Position numbers and translations under genes: made by a program
In this document: piece by piece, positions 42,111 through 50,757 of the stretch
How the letters are laid out: each line of letters opens with the position of its first letter
How positions within the stretch are numbered: position 1 is the first letter of the stretch
Origin: Paracidovorax oryzae ATCC 19882
Lineage (GTDB): Bacteria > Pseudomonadota > Gammaproteobacteria > Burkholderiales > Burkholderiaceae_C
Length of the DNA stretch: 64,000 nt
Assembly: GCF_000687165.1 (NCBI RefSeq)
Contig: NZ_JMKU01000018.1
Location: 86,016-150,015, forward strand
Direction: 5' to 3'
Notes under the pieces: generated by a model
Databases searched by the model: none
What the model saw: the letters and a program-made list of their open reading frames with translations, nothing else
What the model was told of the DNA's origin: nothing

Positions 42111-44027
42111 TCAGCCGCTCGGCGGGGTGGGCGCGGGCAGCGGTTCGAGGGCCTGCGGATCCGCCATGTGCAGCGTCACGCTGGAAGGGTGGGACGGCGA
42201 CAGGTGGAGGGTGTTGAGGGCCACGCGCTTTTCGCGGGCTTCGGCAGCGGATTCACCGCTGTTGGGGTTGACGTCGTACTTGGGAAAGTTGCTGCTGGAG
42301 ATGTCGAGCCGGATGCGGTGCCCCTTCAGGAAGAGGTTGCCGGTGGCGAACGGCTCGATGGTGATCGCATACACCTTGTGCGGCTCGAGCGGGCTGGGCC
42401 GTTCCCAGGACGCGTGGAAGCGGCAGCGGAAGATGCCGTCCGTGAGATTCAGGGCATAGCCTTCGGGGTAGTCGGCATTGGCCGGGTGCACGTCGATCAG
42501 CTTCGCGGTGAAGTCGGTGTCGGGGCAGTCGGACGAGATGAACAGCCGCACGGTCACCGGGCCGATGACGGCGATGTCCTGTTCCAGCGGCGGGGTCTGG
42601 AACGCCACCACGTCATCGCGCGAGGCCAGTGGCAGGCCCGGCTCCTGTACGCCGAAGAAGCGAGGATCCTCGCGCTGGTCGAAGCCGCCGCCCGAGAATA
42701 CGGGCTGGCCGGAAGTCAGCGATCCTCCGATGGTGGGCACGGGCCGGCGCGGGTCCGACTGGTAGCGGATGCATGCGCCGTCCGTGGTGGGAGGCTCCTG
42801 GTCGAGGCGGCCGTCGGCATGCAGGTAGTAGGCGGTGGCATGCGCCTGCGGCACCGGCCAGGCGTCCGCGCGCACCCAGGCGCCGCCATGGTCGATGCGG
42901 CCGTGGGCATCGCGCCGTCCGCTGCCGCCGCCCATCAGAAAGAGCCGCGCTGCCGGGTCCTGGCGGCCCTCCTGCGGCCGGTCCTGCAGCCAGTGCTGAA
43001 ACCATTGCAGGCGGAACGCCAGCCAGTCGGTGGCGACGTTGCCGTCCAGGGCGGCGCGCGGGCCGAATTCCGCGTCGCCGCTGTGCGTGGTGTTGCGGTC
43101 CCCGTGCAGCCAGGGGCCGAGGATCAGGTGCACCGGTGACCGGCGGCCGGTGGCGAGGCCCGCGTGGTTTTCCAGCGTGGTGCGCACGTAGGCGTCGTAC
43201 CAGCTGGACATGAGCACCACGGGGATGTCCGGGATGGCGTGGTAGTAGCCCTTCGCGTAGATGCCCAGGCGGCGCCAGGAGGCGTCGAAGGTGTCTGCGC
43301 GCCATTGCTCGAACAGGTAGTCCTCGTACTCGGGCACGGCGGACAGCGGCGAGTGCCCAGGCCGCCAGGGCATGCGGGCGAACCACTGGCGGATGTCCTG
43401 GGCCTCCAGCGCGGCACGAACGACGGGGTCCTGCTGCGCGGCCGGGCTGAGCTTGGCCTGCTTGAAGGCCCATGTGGCCTGCTTGAGCTCGAAGGCCCCG
43501 GACTGCCGGATGCCGCACTGGTAGCCGTCGGAGAACCCGCCCGAATCCAGCACCATGCAGGCCAGGCCAGGCGGGTTCATACAGGCGAGCGCCATCTGCG
43601 TGTGGGCGGCGTAGGACAGGCCCATGGTCCCGACCCTGCCGTTGCACCAGGGCTGCGCCAGGATCCAGGCGAGCGTGTCGAAGCCGTCCGGGCCTTCGGC
43701 GAGGTACTTGGTGAAGTGGCCTTCGGAGGCATAGCGGCCGCGGCAGTCCTGGTAGACCACGGCGAATCCCTGGTCGGCGAAGTAGCGGGCCACTTCGGGG
43801 CGGGGAACGCCGGTGCGGTCGCCGATCTTCTCCGCGCGGGAGATGCCCGACTTGTCATAGGGCGTGCGCTCCAGGATGACGGGCAGCGGCGCATCGATGC
43901 CGGGACGGTACCCGGCGGGCAGGTGGACGTCCGTGGCCAGGCGGACGCCATCGCGCATGGGCACCATCCGGTCCTGCAGAATGTCGGCGGGGCGCACGGA
44001 GGCCGCCGTGGTGTCGGGCTGGTTCAT
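42111..44027 (-). CDS. CocE/NonD-family hydrolase (X-Pro dipeptidyl-peptidase S15-like)
   Basis: This 638-residue cytoplasmic enzyme has no signal peptide. The hydrolase domain begins MVPMRDGVRLATDVHLPAG. PVILERTPYDKSG and VVYQDCRGRYASEG lead to the nucleophile Ser138 in MGLSYAAH. A C-terminal jelly-roll follows (PVTVRLFISSDCPDTDFTAKLIDVHPAN, then GHRIRLDISSSNFPKYDVNPNSG), as in CocE and glutaryl-acylase relatives. Its start overlaps the end of the peptide-binding-protein gene by four bases (ATGA), so it belongs to the ABC operon. This suggests cleavage of the imported compound, such as a peptide or acyl amide. Confidence 0.92.
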   Translation of the reverse strand: MNQPDTTAASVRPADILQDRMVPMRDGVRLATDVHLPAGYRPGIDAPLPVILERTPYDKSGISRAEKIGDRTGVPRPEVARYFADQGFAVVYQDCRGRYASEGHFTKYLAEGPDGFDTLAWILAQPWCNGRVGTMGLSYAAHTQMALACMNPPGLACMVLDSGGFSDGYQCGIRQSGAFELKQATWAFKQAKLSPAAQQDPVVRAALEAQDIRQWFARMPWRPGHSPLSAVPEYEDYLFEQWRADTFDASWRRLGIYAKGYYHAIPDIPVVLMSSWYDAYVRTTLENHAGLATGRRSPVHLILGPWLHGDRNTTHSGDAEFGPRAALDGNVATDWLAFRLQWFQHWLQDRPQEGRQDPAARLFLMGGGSGRRDAHGRIDHGGAWVRADAWPVPQAHATAYYLHADGRLDQEPPTTDGACIRYQSDPRRPVPTIGGSLTSGQPVFSGGGFDQREDPRFFGVQEPGLPLASRDDVVAFQTPPLEQDIAVIGPVTVRLFISSDCPDTDFTAKLIDVHPANADYPEGYALNLTDGIFRCRFHASWERPSPLEPHKVYAITIEPFATGNLFLKGHRIRLDISSSNFPKYDVNPNSGESAAEAREKRVALNTLHLSPSHPSSVTLHMADPQALEPLPAPTPPSG

Positions 44028-45616
44028 GGGGTTTCCTGGATGTAGGGCATGGAGGTGCGCTCGGCCTTGTTGGCGCGGATGGAGATGCCGCCGCGCGCGG
44101 CCCAGAAGACCACGGGGAAATACAGCGGCACGATGCCCACGTCGTTGAAGCCGGCCTCGGCGGCCTGGCGCAACAGCGCGTCCCGCCGGTTCGGATCGAA
44201 TTCGACGGCGGCCTGGGCCAGCAGGCGGTCCAGGGCAGGGTTGGAATAGCGCGATCGGTTGAAGGCGCCGGTGCCCGCGGCCTTGTCGTAGCTCGCCAGC
44301 ACGTTCAAAAGCCCGTTGGCCGAGTCGCCGGTGGTGTTGCCGTAGGAAAAGACGAAGGCGCTGTATTGCTGCTTGGCGCTGGCCCCCGCATACACGTTGT
44401 AGGGTTGGGTGACCACGCCATTGATGCGCAGTCCGCCGCGCGCCATCATCTGGGCCAGGGCCTGGGCGAGGTCGCTGTCGCTGGCGAACCGGTCGTTGGA
44501 TGAATGGATGGTGAGCCCGAACCCCTGCGGATAGCCCGCCTCGGCCAGCAAGGCCCGTGCACCGGGCAGGTCGTAGGCGGGCGCCGGCAGCGCGGGCGTG
44601 TAACCGCCCAGGCCCTCGGGCACCATCTGGCCGGCAGGCATGCCGGCACCGCTGAGCAGGCGCGCGGTGATCGGCTCGCGCATGAACATCTTCGAGATGG
44701 CGCGGCGCACGCGCACGTCCTTGAGCGGATTGGTGTCCATCGGGCGGCCGTGCGCGTCGGTGACGTAGGGGCTGGCATCGCGTGCGGAATCCAGCGCCAG
44801 GTAGATCAGGCGCGCCGACGGCGAGCTGAAGAGGCTGACCCCGGGCCGGCTCCGGAGGCTCTTCGCGTCGGTGGGAGGTACGCTGTCGATCAGGTCCACG
44901 GAACCTGAAAGCAGGGCCGAGATGCGTGCCGCATCGTTGGAGATGTAGCGGATCAGCACGCGGTCGAAATCCGGACGCCGGCCCCAGTAGTGCGCATTGC
45001 GCTCGAGTTCCAGGCTGTCGCCGGGCTGCCAGCGTTTGAAGCGGTAGGGACCGGTGCCCACCGTGGCCGCGCCGGAGTTGAAATCCTCCGAGCGCTTTCC
45101 CTGGGCCGCATGTCGCGAGACGATGTAGACCAGTCCGATCTGCTCCATCAGGTCGGGCGTGGGGGCCTTGGTGCGGATGCGCAGCGTGAGCGCGTCCACG
45201 GCCTGGATGCTGGCGATGGAGCGCACGGCACCGGTGAAGGGCGCCGGGCTGTTGGGCACCCGGGGAGCGCGTTCCAGCGAGAAGACCACGTCATCTGCGG
45301 TGAAGGACGTGCCGTCGTGGAATTGCACGCCGGGCCGCAGCCGGATTTCCCAGAGCGTGGGTTCCAGCACGCGCCAGGAGACCGCCAGGCCGGGGCGCGA
45401 CTGCATGTTTTCGTCGCTGGAGACGAGGCGCTCGAAGATGTTCTCGGCCGCGGCCTGGTTGTTGCCGGTGCGGGAGAACAGCGGGTCCATGGACGAGGGT
45501 TCGCTCGAATGTCCGATGGTCAGCAGCGGCCGCGCGAAGGCGGCGGGCACCGGCAGCAGGGCCAGTGCCAGGGCGGCGGCCAGCGTGCGGCGTGTCAGGA
45601 GGAAGAGGGGTCGCAT
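44024..45616 (-). CDS. ABC transporter substrate-binding protein, dipeptide/oligopeptide family 5
   Basis: This 530-residue protein has a signal peptide (LAAALALALLPVPAAFARP). It shows the SBP_bac_5 pattern: GHSSEPSSMDPLFSRTGNNQAAAENIFERLVSSDE, WEIRLRPGVQFHDGTSFTADDVVFSLER, and VGTGPYRFKRWQPGD. It delivers peptides or peptide-like compounds to the adjacent permeases. It lies between the DppF-type ATPase and the CocE-type gene, overlapping the latter. Confidence 0.94.
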   Translation of the reverse strand: MRPLFLLTRRTLAAALALALLPVPAAFARPLLTIGHSSEPSSMDPLFSRTGNNQAAAENIFERLVSSDENMQSRPGLAVSWRVLEPTLWEIRLRPGVQFHDGTSFTADDVVFSLERAPRVPNSPAPFTGAVRSIASIQAVDALTLRIRTKAPTPDLMEQIGLVYIVSRHAAQGKRSEDFNSGAATVGTGPYRFKRWQPGDSLELERNAHYWGRRPDFDRVLIRYISNDAARISALLSGSVDLIDSVPPTDAKSLRSRPGVSLFSSPSARLIYLALDSARDASPYVTDAHGRPMDTNPLKDVRVRRAISKMFMREPITARLLSGAGMPAGQMVPEGLGGYTPALPAPAYDLPGARALLAEAGYPQGFGLTIHSSNDRFASDSDLAQALAQMMARGGLRINGVVTQPYNVYAGASAKQQYSAFVFSYGNTTGDSANGLLNVLASYDKAAGTGAFNRSRYSNPALDRLLAQAAVEFDPNRRDALLRQAAEAGFNDVGIVPLYFPVVFWAARGGISIRANKAERTSMPYIQETP

Positions 45617-45627
45617 GGTCGGCGGGC

Positions 45628-46647
45628 TCAGGCAGTTGCGTTCGGTGTCGCGGGTTCGAGCAGGTGGCAGGCGGCCTGGAGGCCGTCGCCCGTCGCCCGC
45701 AGCAGCGGCTGTTCGGTGCGGCAGCGCGGCATGGCGTGAGGGCAGCGCGGATGGAAGTGGCAGCCCGGGGGCGGTGCCAGCGGCGACGGAATTTCACCCG
45801 TGATGGCATGGAAGCTCCGCTTGCGATGGGACAGCCGCGGCACCTCGGCCAGCAGGGCCTGGGTATAGGGATGGCGGGGTGCCCGGAAGACTTCGGCGGT
45901 GGGGCCCGATTCGACGATGCGGCCCAGGTACATGATCACGGTGCGGTCGCTGATGCGCTGCACCACGCCCAGGTCGTGGCTGATGAACAGGTAGGTCAGC
46001 CCCAGGTCCTCGCGCAGGTCCATGAACAGGTTCAGTATCTGGGCCTGGATCGAGACATCCAGCGCCGCGATCGATTCATCGCAGATCAGGAAGCGGGGAC
46101 GCACGGCCAGTGCGCGGCCGATGCCCACCCGCTGGCGCTGTCCGCCCGAGAACTGGTGCGGGAAGCGATGGCGGAAGTCCGGATTGAGCCCGACCCGCTT
46201 CATGACATCGACCACGTAATCGTCGCCGTCGCGGCGATCCACGAGGCCGTGGGCCAGGGGCGCCTCGCCGATGATGTCGCGCACCCGCTTGCGTGGATTG
46301 AGCGAGGACATCGGGTCCTGGAAGATCATCTGGGTGGCCAGGCGCTGAGCGCGTGCCTCGCGGCCGGCCAGTTGCGAGAGATCGCCGGCCGGCGTGCGGA
46401 CCGCGCCGGACGTGGGTGGCAGGATGCCGGCCAGCACCCGGCCCAGGGTGGACTTGCCGCAGCCGGATTCCCCGACCAGGCCCACGACCTCGCCCTGGTG
46501 GATGGACAGGTCGACGCGGTCCACCGCATGCACGGTCTGCGTGGCGACACGGGCGCCAAGCAGGCCGGCCAGGCGCTCGGCGTAGTCGGGCCGCTTGACG
46601 AACAGGCGCGATACCTGTTCGGCCTGCATCAGGATCGGCGTGTTCAC
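45628..46647 (-). CDS. peptide ABC transporter ATP-binding protein, DppF type
   Basis: This 339-residue ATPase shows Walker A GLVGESGCGKSTLG, Q-loop MIFQDPMSSLNPR, signature FSGGQRQRVGIGRAL and Walker B FLICDESIAALDVS. The usual proline after the Walker B glutamate is replaced by serine. The C-terminal oligopeptide domain CHFHPRCPHAMPRCRTEQP carries the cysteines that bind a cluster in Dpp/Opp ATPases. It starts with GTG at 46647, supported by AAGGAG seven bases upstream, and overlaps the stop of the DppD-type gene (GTGA). The nearest in-frame ATG is six codons later. Confidence 0.93.
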   Translation of the reverse strand: MNTPILMQAEQVSRLFVKRPDYAERLAGLLGARVATQTVHAVDRVDLSIHQGEVVGLVGESGCGKSTLGRVLAGILPPTSGAVRTPAGDLSQLAGREARAQRLATQMIFQDPMSSLNPRKRVRDIIGEAPLAHGLVDRRDGDDYVVDVMKRVGLNPDFRHRFPHQFSGGQRQRVGIGRALAVRPRFLICDESIAALDVSIQAQILNLFMDLREDLGLTYLFISHDLGVVQRISDRTVIMYLGRIVESGPTAEVFRAPRHPYTQALLAEVPRLSHRKRSFHAITGEIPSPLAPPPGCHFHPRCPHAMPRCRTEQPLLRATGDGLQAACHLLEPATPNATA

Positions 46648-47630
46648 AGGGGGGCTCCTTTCTGGGGATGGAAGCAGCGGTGGCTGCGGCTGCCGGCCGC
46701 TTCCAGTGGCGGTTGCTCCGCGCGGCAGCGCTCCGAGGCGTGCCCGCAGCGCGGATTGAAGGCGCAGCCTGGCGGCAACGCGAAGGGCGAGGGCGCCATG
46801 CCGGGGATCTGGTAGAGCCGCCGGCCGGCGCGGGCATTGCTCGGCACCGAGCCGATCAGGCCGATGGTGTAGGGGTGGCGCGGATGGTCCAGGATGTCCC
46901 CGGTGGCGCCGGACTCGACGATGCGCCCGGCGTACATCACGCAGACGCGGTCGGCCAGCCCGGCCACCACCGCCAGGTCGTGGCTGACCCAGACCATGGC
47001 GGTACCGGTCTCGGCGCACAGCTTCTGCATCTCCGCGAGGATCTGGGCCTGGATGGTCACGTCCAGGGCCGTGGTGGGCTCGTCGGCGATGATCAGGTCG
47101 GGCTTGTGCAGCATGGCGATGGCGATCGCCACGCGCTGCCGCATGCCGCCGGACAGCTGGTGCGGGTAGGCCTTCATGCGCTCGGCGGGCGAGGGGATGC
47201 CCACCGCAGCCAGCGTGTCGCGGGCCCGGTCCCAGGCCGCCTTGCGGCTGCAGCGCTCATGGCCCAGCACGGTCTCGACCATCTGGCTCTCGATGCGGAA
47301 GACCGGGTTGAGGGTCATCATCGGATCCTGGAAGACCATCGCGATGCGGTTGCCGCGCAGCTGCCGCAGCTCCTCCTTCGACAGCGTCGCCAGGTCGGTT
47401 CCCTTGAACAGGATCTGGCCGCCATCGATGCGGCCCGGGGGATCGATCAGGCCCAGGATGGAAAAGCCCGTGATGGATTTGCCCGAGCCCGATTCGCCGA
47501 CCAGGCCGAGAATCTCCCCGGGGTGCACGTCGAAGCTCACGTCGTCCACGGCGCGCACGAGCCCGGCGCGCGTGTGGAACCAGGTGCGCAGGTTGCGCAC
47601 GGAAAGCGTGGGGGTGTGGGTGGGGGGCAT
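46644..47630 (-). CDS. peptide ABC transporter ATP-binding protein, DppD type
   Basis: This 328-residue ATPase shows Walker [16 protein letters not shown]-loop [14 protein letters not shown], signature [15 protein letters not shown], and Walker [15 protein letters not shown], all canonical. The C-terminal oligopeptide domain is [19 protein letters not shown]. It pairs with the DppF-type protein as a heterodimer on the cytoplasmic face. It lies 7 bases after the DppC-type permease gene. Confidence 0.94.
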   Translation of the reverse strand: MPPTHTPTLSVRNLRTWFHTRAGLVRAVDDVSFDVHPGEILGLVGESGSGKSITGFSILGLIDPPGRIDGGQILFKGTDLATLSKEELRQLRGNRIAMVFQDPMMTLNPVFRIESQMVETVLGHERCSRKAAWDRARDTLAAVGIPSPAERMKAYPHQLSGGMRQRVAIAIAMLHKPDLIIADEPTTALDVTIQAQILAEMQKLCAETGTAMVWVSHDLAVVAGLADRVCVMYAGRIVESGATGDILDHPRHPYTIGLIGSVPSNARAGRRLYQIPGMAPSPFALPPGCAFNPRCGHASERCRAEQPPLEAAGSRSHRCFHPQKGAPL

Positions 47631-47637
47631 GGGATTC

Positions 47638-48546
47638 TCACTTCTGCAGGCGCGGATTGAGGGCTTCGCGCACCCGGTCGCCCACGATGTTCATGGTGAA
47701 GACGACGGCCAGCAGCAGCACGCCGGGGAATACGCTGATCCAGTACAGGCCCGCGAGCATCTGCTGGTAGCCGTTGGCGATCAGCAGGCCCAGCGAGGGC
47801 TCGGTGACCGGCAGCCCGATGCCCAGGAAGCTCAGCGTGGCTTCGGCGGCGATGGCATTGGCGGTCTGGATCATCGCGATGACGATGATGGGCGGAATGC
47901 AGTTCGGCAGCAGCTGCGAGAACAGCGCGCGCCGGTGGCTCAGGCCCAGGCACAGCGCGGCTTCCATGTATTCCTTGCGGCGTTCGACCACGGCGGTGGC
48001 GCGCACCGCCCGGGCGAAGTAGGCCCACTGCACCACCACGAGCGCAAGGACCACCTTGTCCACCCCCTGGCCGAGGATCGCCAGCATCATCAGCGCCACC
48101 AGGATGGTGGGGAAGCCGAGCATCAGGTCCACCAGCCGCATGACCAGTGCATCGGTGCGGCCACCGAAATAGGCGGCCGCCAGGCCCAGCACGGTACCCA
48201 CGGCCATGGCGAAGAGGCCGCTGAGCACGCCCACGCCGAGGCTGGTGCGCAGGCCGTACATCATGGCCGACAGCATGTCGCGGCCCTGGGCGTCGGTGCC
48301 GGCCCAGTAGATGTCGCCATAGACGCCGCGGCTGCCGGGCGGCAGTCGGCCGTCGAGGATGGTGATGGCGGACAGGTCGTACGGGTTCTGCGGCGCGATC
48401 CACGGCGCGAGCAGGGCCGCGAGGACCAGCAGCAGGAACACGGCCGCGGCCACGGTGGCGGGGCGGCTGTCCAGCACGCCGTGCACCGCCTGGCCGAGCG
48501 TGGTGTCGCGGCCCGGCAGCCACTTCTTGAGGGCAGGGGAGGTCAT
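47638..48546 (-). CDS. peptide ABC transporter permease, DppC type
   Basis: This 302-residue permease has one N-terminal helix (VAAAVFLLLVLAALLAPWIAP) and five more in the BPD_transp_1 domain. The EAA loop YMEAALCLGLSHRRALFSQLLPNCIPPIIV contacts the ATPases. The DppC-type motif AGTDAQGRDMLSAMMYGLRTSLGVG is present. The start at 48546 overlaps the stop of the DppB-type gene by four bases. Confidence 0.94.
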   Translation of the reverse strand: MTSPALKKWLPGRDTTLGQAVHGVLDSRPATVAAAVFLLLVLAALLAPWIAPQNPYDLSAITILDGRLPPGSRGVYGDIYWAGTDAQGRDMLSAMMYGLRTSLGVGVLSGLFAMAVGTVLGLAAAYFGGRTDALVMRLVDLMLGFPTILVALMMLAILGQGVDKVVLALVVVQWAYFARAVRATAVVERRKEYMEAALCLGLSHRRALFSQLLPNCIPPIIVIAMIQTANAIAAEATLSFLGIGLPVTEPSLGLLIANGYQQMLAGLYWISVFPGVLLLAVVFTMNIVGDRVREALNPRLQK

Positions 48547-49517
48547 TCGGAAGCTCCCACGCGCACACGGGGATCGAGGACGGAGTAGAGGATGTCCACC
48601 AGCAGGTTCAGCAGGATGAACATGGCGACGACGATCAGCAGGTAGGCCACGACCACCGGCCGGTCCAGCTTCATGATGCTGTCGATGATGAGCTTGCCCA
48701 CGCCGGGCCAGGCGAAGATGGTCTCGGTGACCGTGGCGAACGCGATCAGCGAGCCGAACTCCATGCCCACGACCGTGACGATCGGGATCATGATGTTCTT
48801 GAGCACGTGCACGTAGATCACGCGCGATTCGCGCAGTCCCTTGGCCCGCGCGAACTTCACGTAGTCCAGCGGCATGGTCTCGCGCACGCCGCTGCGGGTC
48901 AGGCGCACGATGAGCGCAGTCTTGAAGAGCGCGAGGTTGAGGGCCGGCAGGATCAGGTGGCGGATGCCGTCCCACGATGCCAGGCTGGTGTGCACGCCCA
49001 GGATCTCGCCCGTGGGGCCGCGCCCGGTGGAGGGCAGCCAGCCCAGCGTGACCGAGAAGACCAGCACCAGCATGATCCCCTGCCAGAAATTCGGCAGGCT
49101 GAAGCCCAGGATGGAGCCGGCCATGATGCCGCGGTCCAGCGCCGAGTCGGGCTTCAGGCCGGCCACCAGGCCCAGCGGAAGGCCCACGGCCAGGGCCAGC
49201 ACCAGTGCCACGAAGGCGAGCTCCAGCGTGGCCGGCAGGCGCTGCAGGATCAGCTGGATCGCCGGCTGGTTGAAGACGAAGGAGTTGCCCAGGTCGCCCT
49301 GCAGCGCCTTGCCCACGAACTTGAGGTACTGCTGGTGCAGAGGGAGATCCAGGCCCAGCGACTGGACGGCCTGGTCGATCTCGGCCTGCGAGGCATCGGC
49401 GGGAACCAGGATCTCGATCGGATCGCCGATCGCATAGACGCCGGCGAAGACGATCAGCGAGGTGAGCACCAGCACCACGAGGCTCTGGCACAGCCTGCGG
49501 ATGATGAACGCGGTCAT
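48543..49517 (-). CDS. peptide ABC transporter permease, DppB type
   Basis: This 324-residue permease starts FIIRRLCQSLVVLVLTSLIVFAGVYAIGDP, the standard DppB first helix. The periplasmic DASQAEIDQAVQSLGLDLPLHQQYLKFVGKALQGDLGNSF follows, then the EAA loop FARAKGLRESRVIYVHVLKNIMIPIV. It is the first transporter gene of the operon. The ATG at 49517 has no ribosome-binding site of its own and overlaps the stop codon of a 13-residue leader frame that does have one. Confidence 0.94.
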   Translation of the reverse strand: MTAFIIRRLCQSLVVLVLTSLIVFAGVYAIGDPIEILVPADASQAEIDQAVQSLGLDLPLHQQYLKFVGKALQGDLGNSFVFNQPAIQLILQRLPATLELAFVALVLALAVGLPLGLVAGLKPDSALDRGIMAGSILGFSLPNFWQGIMLVLVFSVTLGWLPSTGRGPTGEILGVHTSLASWDGIRHLILPALNLALFKTALIVRLTRSGVRETMPLDYVKFARAKGLRESRVIYVHVLKNIMIPIVTVVGMEFGSLIAFATVTETIFAWPGVGKLIIDSIMKLDRPVVVAYLLIVVAMFILLNLLVDILYSVLDPRVRVGASE

Positions 49518-49555
49518 GGCGCGCCGCGGTGGTCTGGGGTGTGTATGGCGCGCAT
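49514..49555 (-). CDS. 13-residue leader peptide coupled to the DppB-type gene (candidate)
   Basis: On the minus strand AAGGAG stands six bases before an ATG at 49555 that opens MRAIHTPDHRGAP. Its TGA overlaps the permease ATG in the sequence ATGA. The permease start itself lacks a Shine-Dalgarno sequence, so ribosomes finishing the leader would restart on it. The leader is in a different frame from the permease, so it is not an N-terminal extension. Confidence 0.5.
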   Translation of the reverse strand: MRAIHTPDHRGAP

Positions 49556-49764
49556 CTTGCTCTCCTTGCCGGTGCGGGGCCGGCGTTGCGGGTGGGTGGG
49601 GTCCGTCGGGGATTCGTCGGATGGGCTGGGCCCGGACGAAGCGAATAATCCCGGGATGGCGCGCAGCAGGCAACGTTATGCGCAGCCGGTATCTGGCTAT
49701 GCGGTTCTTCGCAGAGTGCGTGTTAACCCTGATCGATCCGCCTGGCTGCGTTGCAGGACGACCT

Positions 49765-50727
49765 ATGAATTTCAAACAGCTCGAGGCGTTCATCGCTTTC
49801 ATGAACACCGGTTCGACCATCGAGGCGGCGCAGCGCCTGGGCACGTCGCAGCCGGCCGTCAGCCGCCTGCTCAGCCAGTTCGAGGACGACCTGGGCGTGC
49901 CGCTGTTCCTGCGCCGCAAGGGTCGGCTGCACCCCACCCACGAGGCGGAAGTGCTGCTGCCCGACGTGCAGAACATGCTGTCGGGGGCCGCCTCCCTGCA
50001 CCGGCACGTGAACCAGCTGAGGCTGGGAGGGCGCCGGCGCGCGCTGCTGCGGGTGCAGGTGCCCGGCACGGTGGCGCAGACCGTGATGTCCGGCGTGGCC
50101 GAGTCCTTCCTGTACGACCACCCCGGGGTGGCGCTGGAGGTGCTGGCCGGCACCTACGAGAGCGGCGAGGTCGCCCTGCTGGGGCGCGAGGTGGACCTGG
50201 CGCTGGTGCGGTCGCCGCCGCTGAACACGGGGCTGGCCATGGTGAGCGAACTGGTCACGGAGGCGGTCTGCGTCATGCCCGCGGGGCATCCGCTGCAGGA
50301 CCTGGAGACGGTGGGCAGCGCCGACCTGGTGGATGTGGACCTGGTGCTGCTCGGGCGCCAGCGCTCGCTGCGCCAGCAGATCGACCAGGCCTTCCGCCAG
50401 GGACGGATGCTGCCGCAGATACGCGCCGAAGTGCATTCCGTCGAGATGGCCTGCCGGTTCGTTGCCCAGGGGCTGGGCGTTTCCATCGTCAACGGGCTGT
50501 TCGCGCACCTATGCCGGGACATGGGCGTGGTCTGCCGGCCTTTCCGCCCACTCATCGACTACCGCCTCGGCATGGCGACGCTCGCCGGGCAGGCCCCGGA
50601 GCCGCTGGCGCTGGAAATGGCCACCCGCATCATGGGCGCCATGGCGCATCGCGCGGGGCCTGCCGCCTTCACGGTGGTGGATGGTGAGCGTGCGGGAGCC
50701 TCCTTGCCCGCGGGCGCTGCCGCCTGA
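49765..50727 (+). CDS. LysR-family regulator divergent from the peptide ABC operon
   Basis: This 320-residue protein has the helix-turn-helix MNFKQLEAFIAFMNTGSTIEAAQRLGTSQPAVSRLLSQFEDDLGVPLF at the extreme N-terminus, which fixes the start at 49765, and an effector domain ending in a proline-poor tail. It is divergent from the ABC-CocE operon with about 210-250 bases between, so it probably controls that operon in response to the imported compound or its cleavage product. Confidence 0.92.
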   Translation: MNFKQLEAFIAFMNTGSTIEAAQRLGTSQPAVSRLLSQFEDDLGVPLFLRRKGRLHPTHEAEVLLPDVQNMLSGAASLHRHVNQLRLGGRRRALLRVQVPGTVAQTVMSGVAESFLYDHPGVALEVLAGTYESGEVALLGREVDLALVRSPPLNTGLAMVSELVTEAVCVMPAGHPLQDLETVGSADLVDVDLVLLGRQRSLRQQIDQAFRQGRMLPQIRAEVHSVEMACRFVAQGLGVSIVNGLFAHLCRDMGVVCRPFRPLIDYRLGMATLAGQAPEPLALEMATRIMGAMAHRAGPAAFTVVDGERAGASLPAGAAA

Positions 50728-50757
50728 GGGGCGCAGCGAGAAGGAGCGGCGGCCTGC

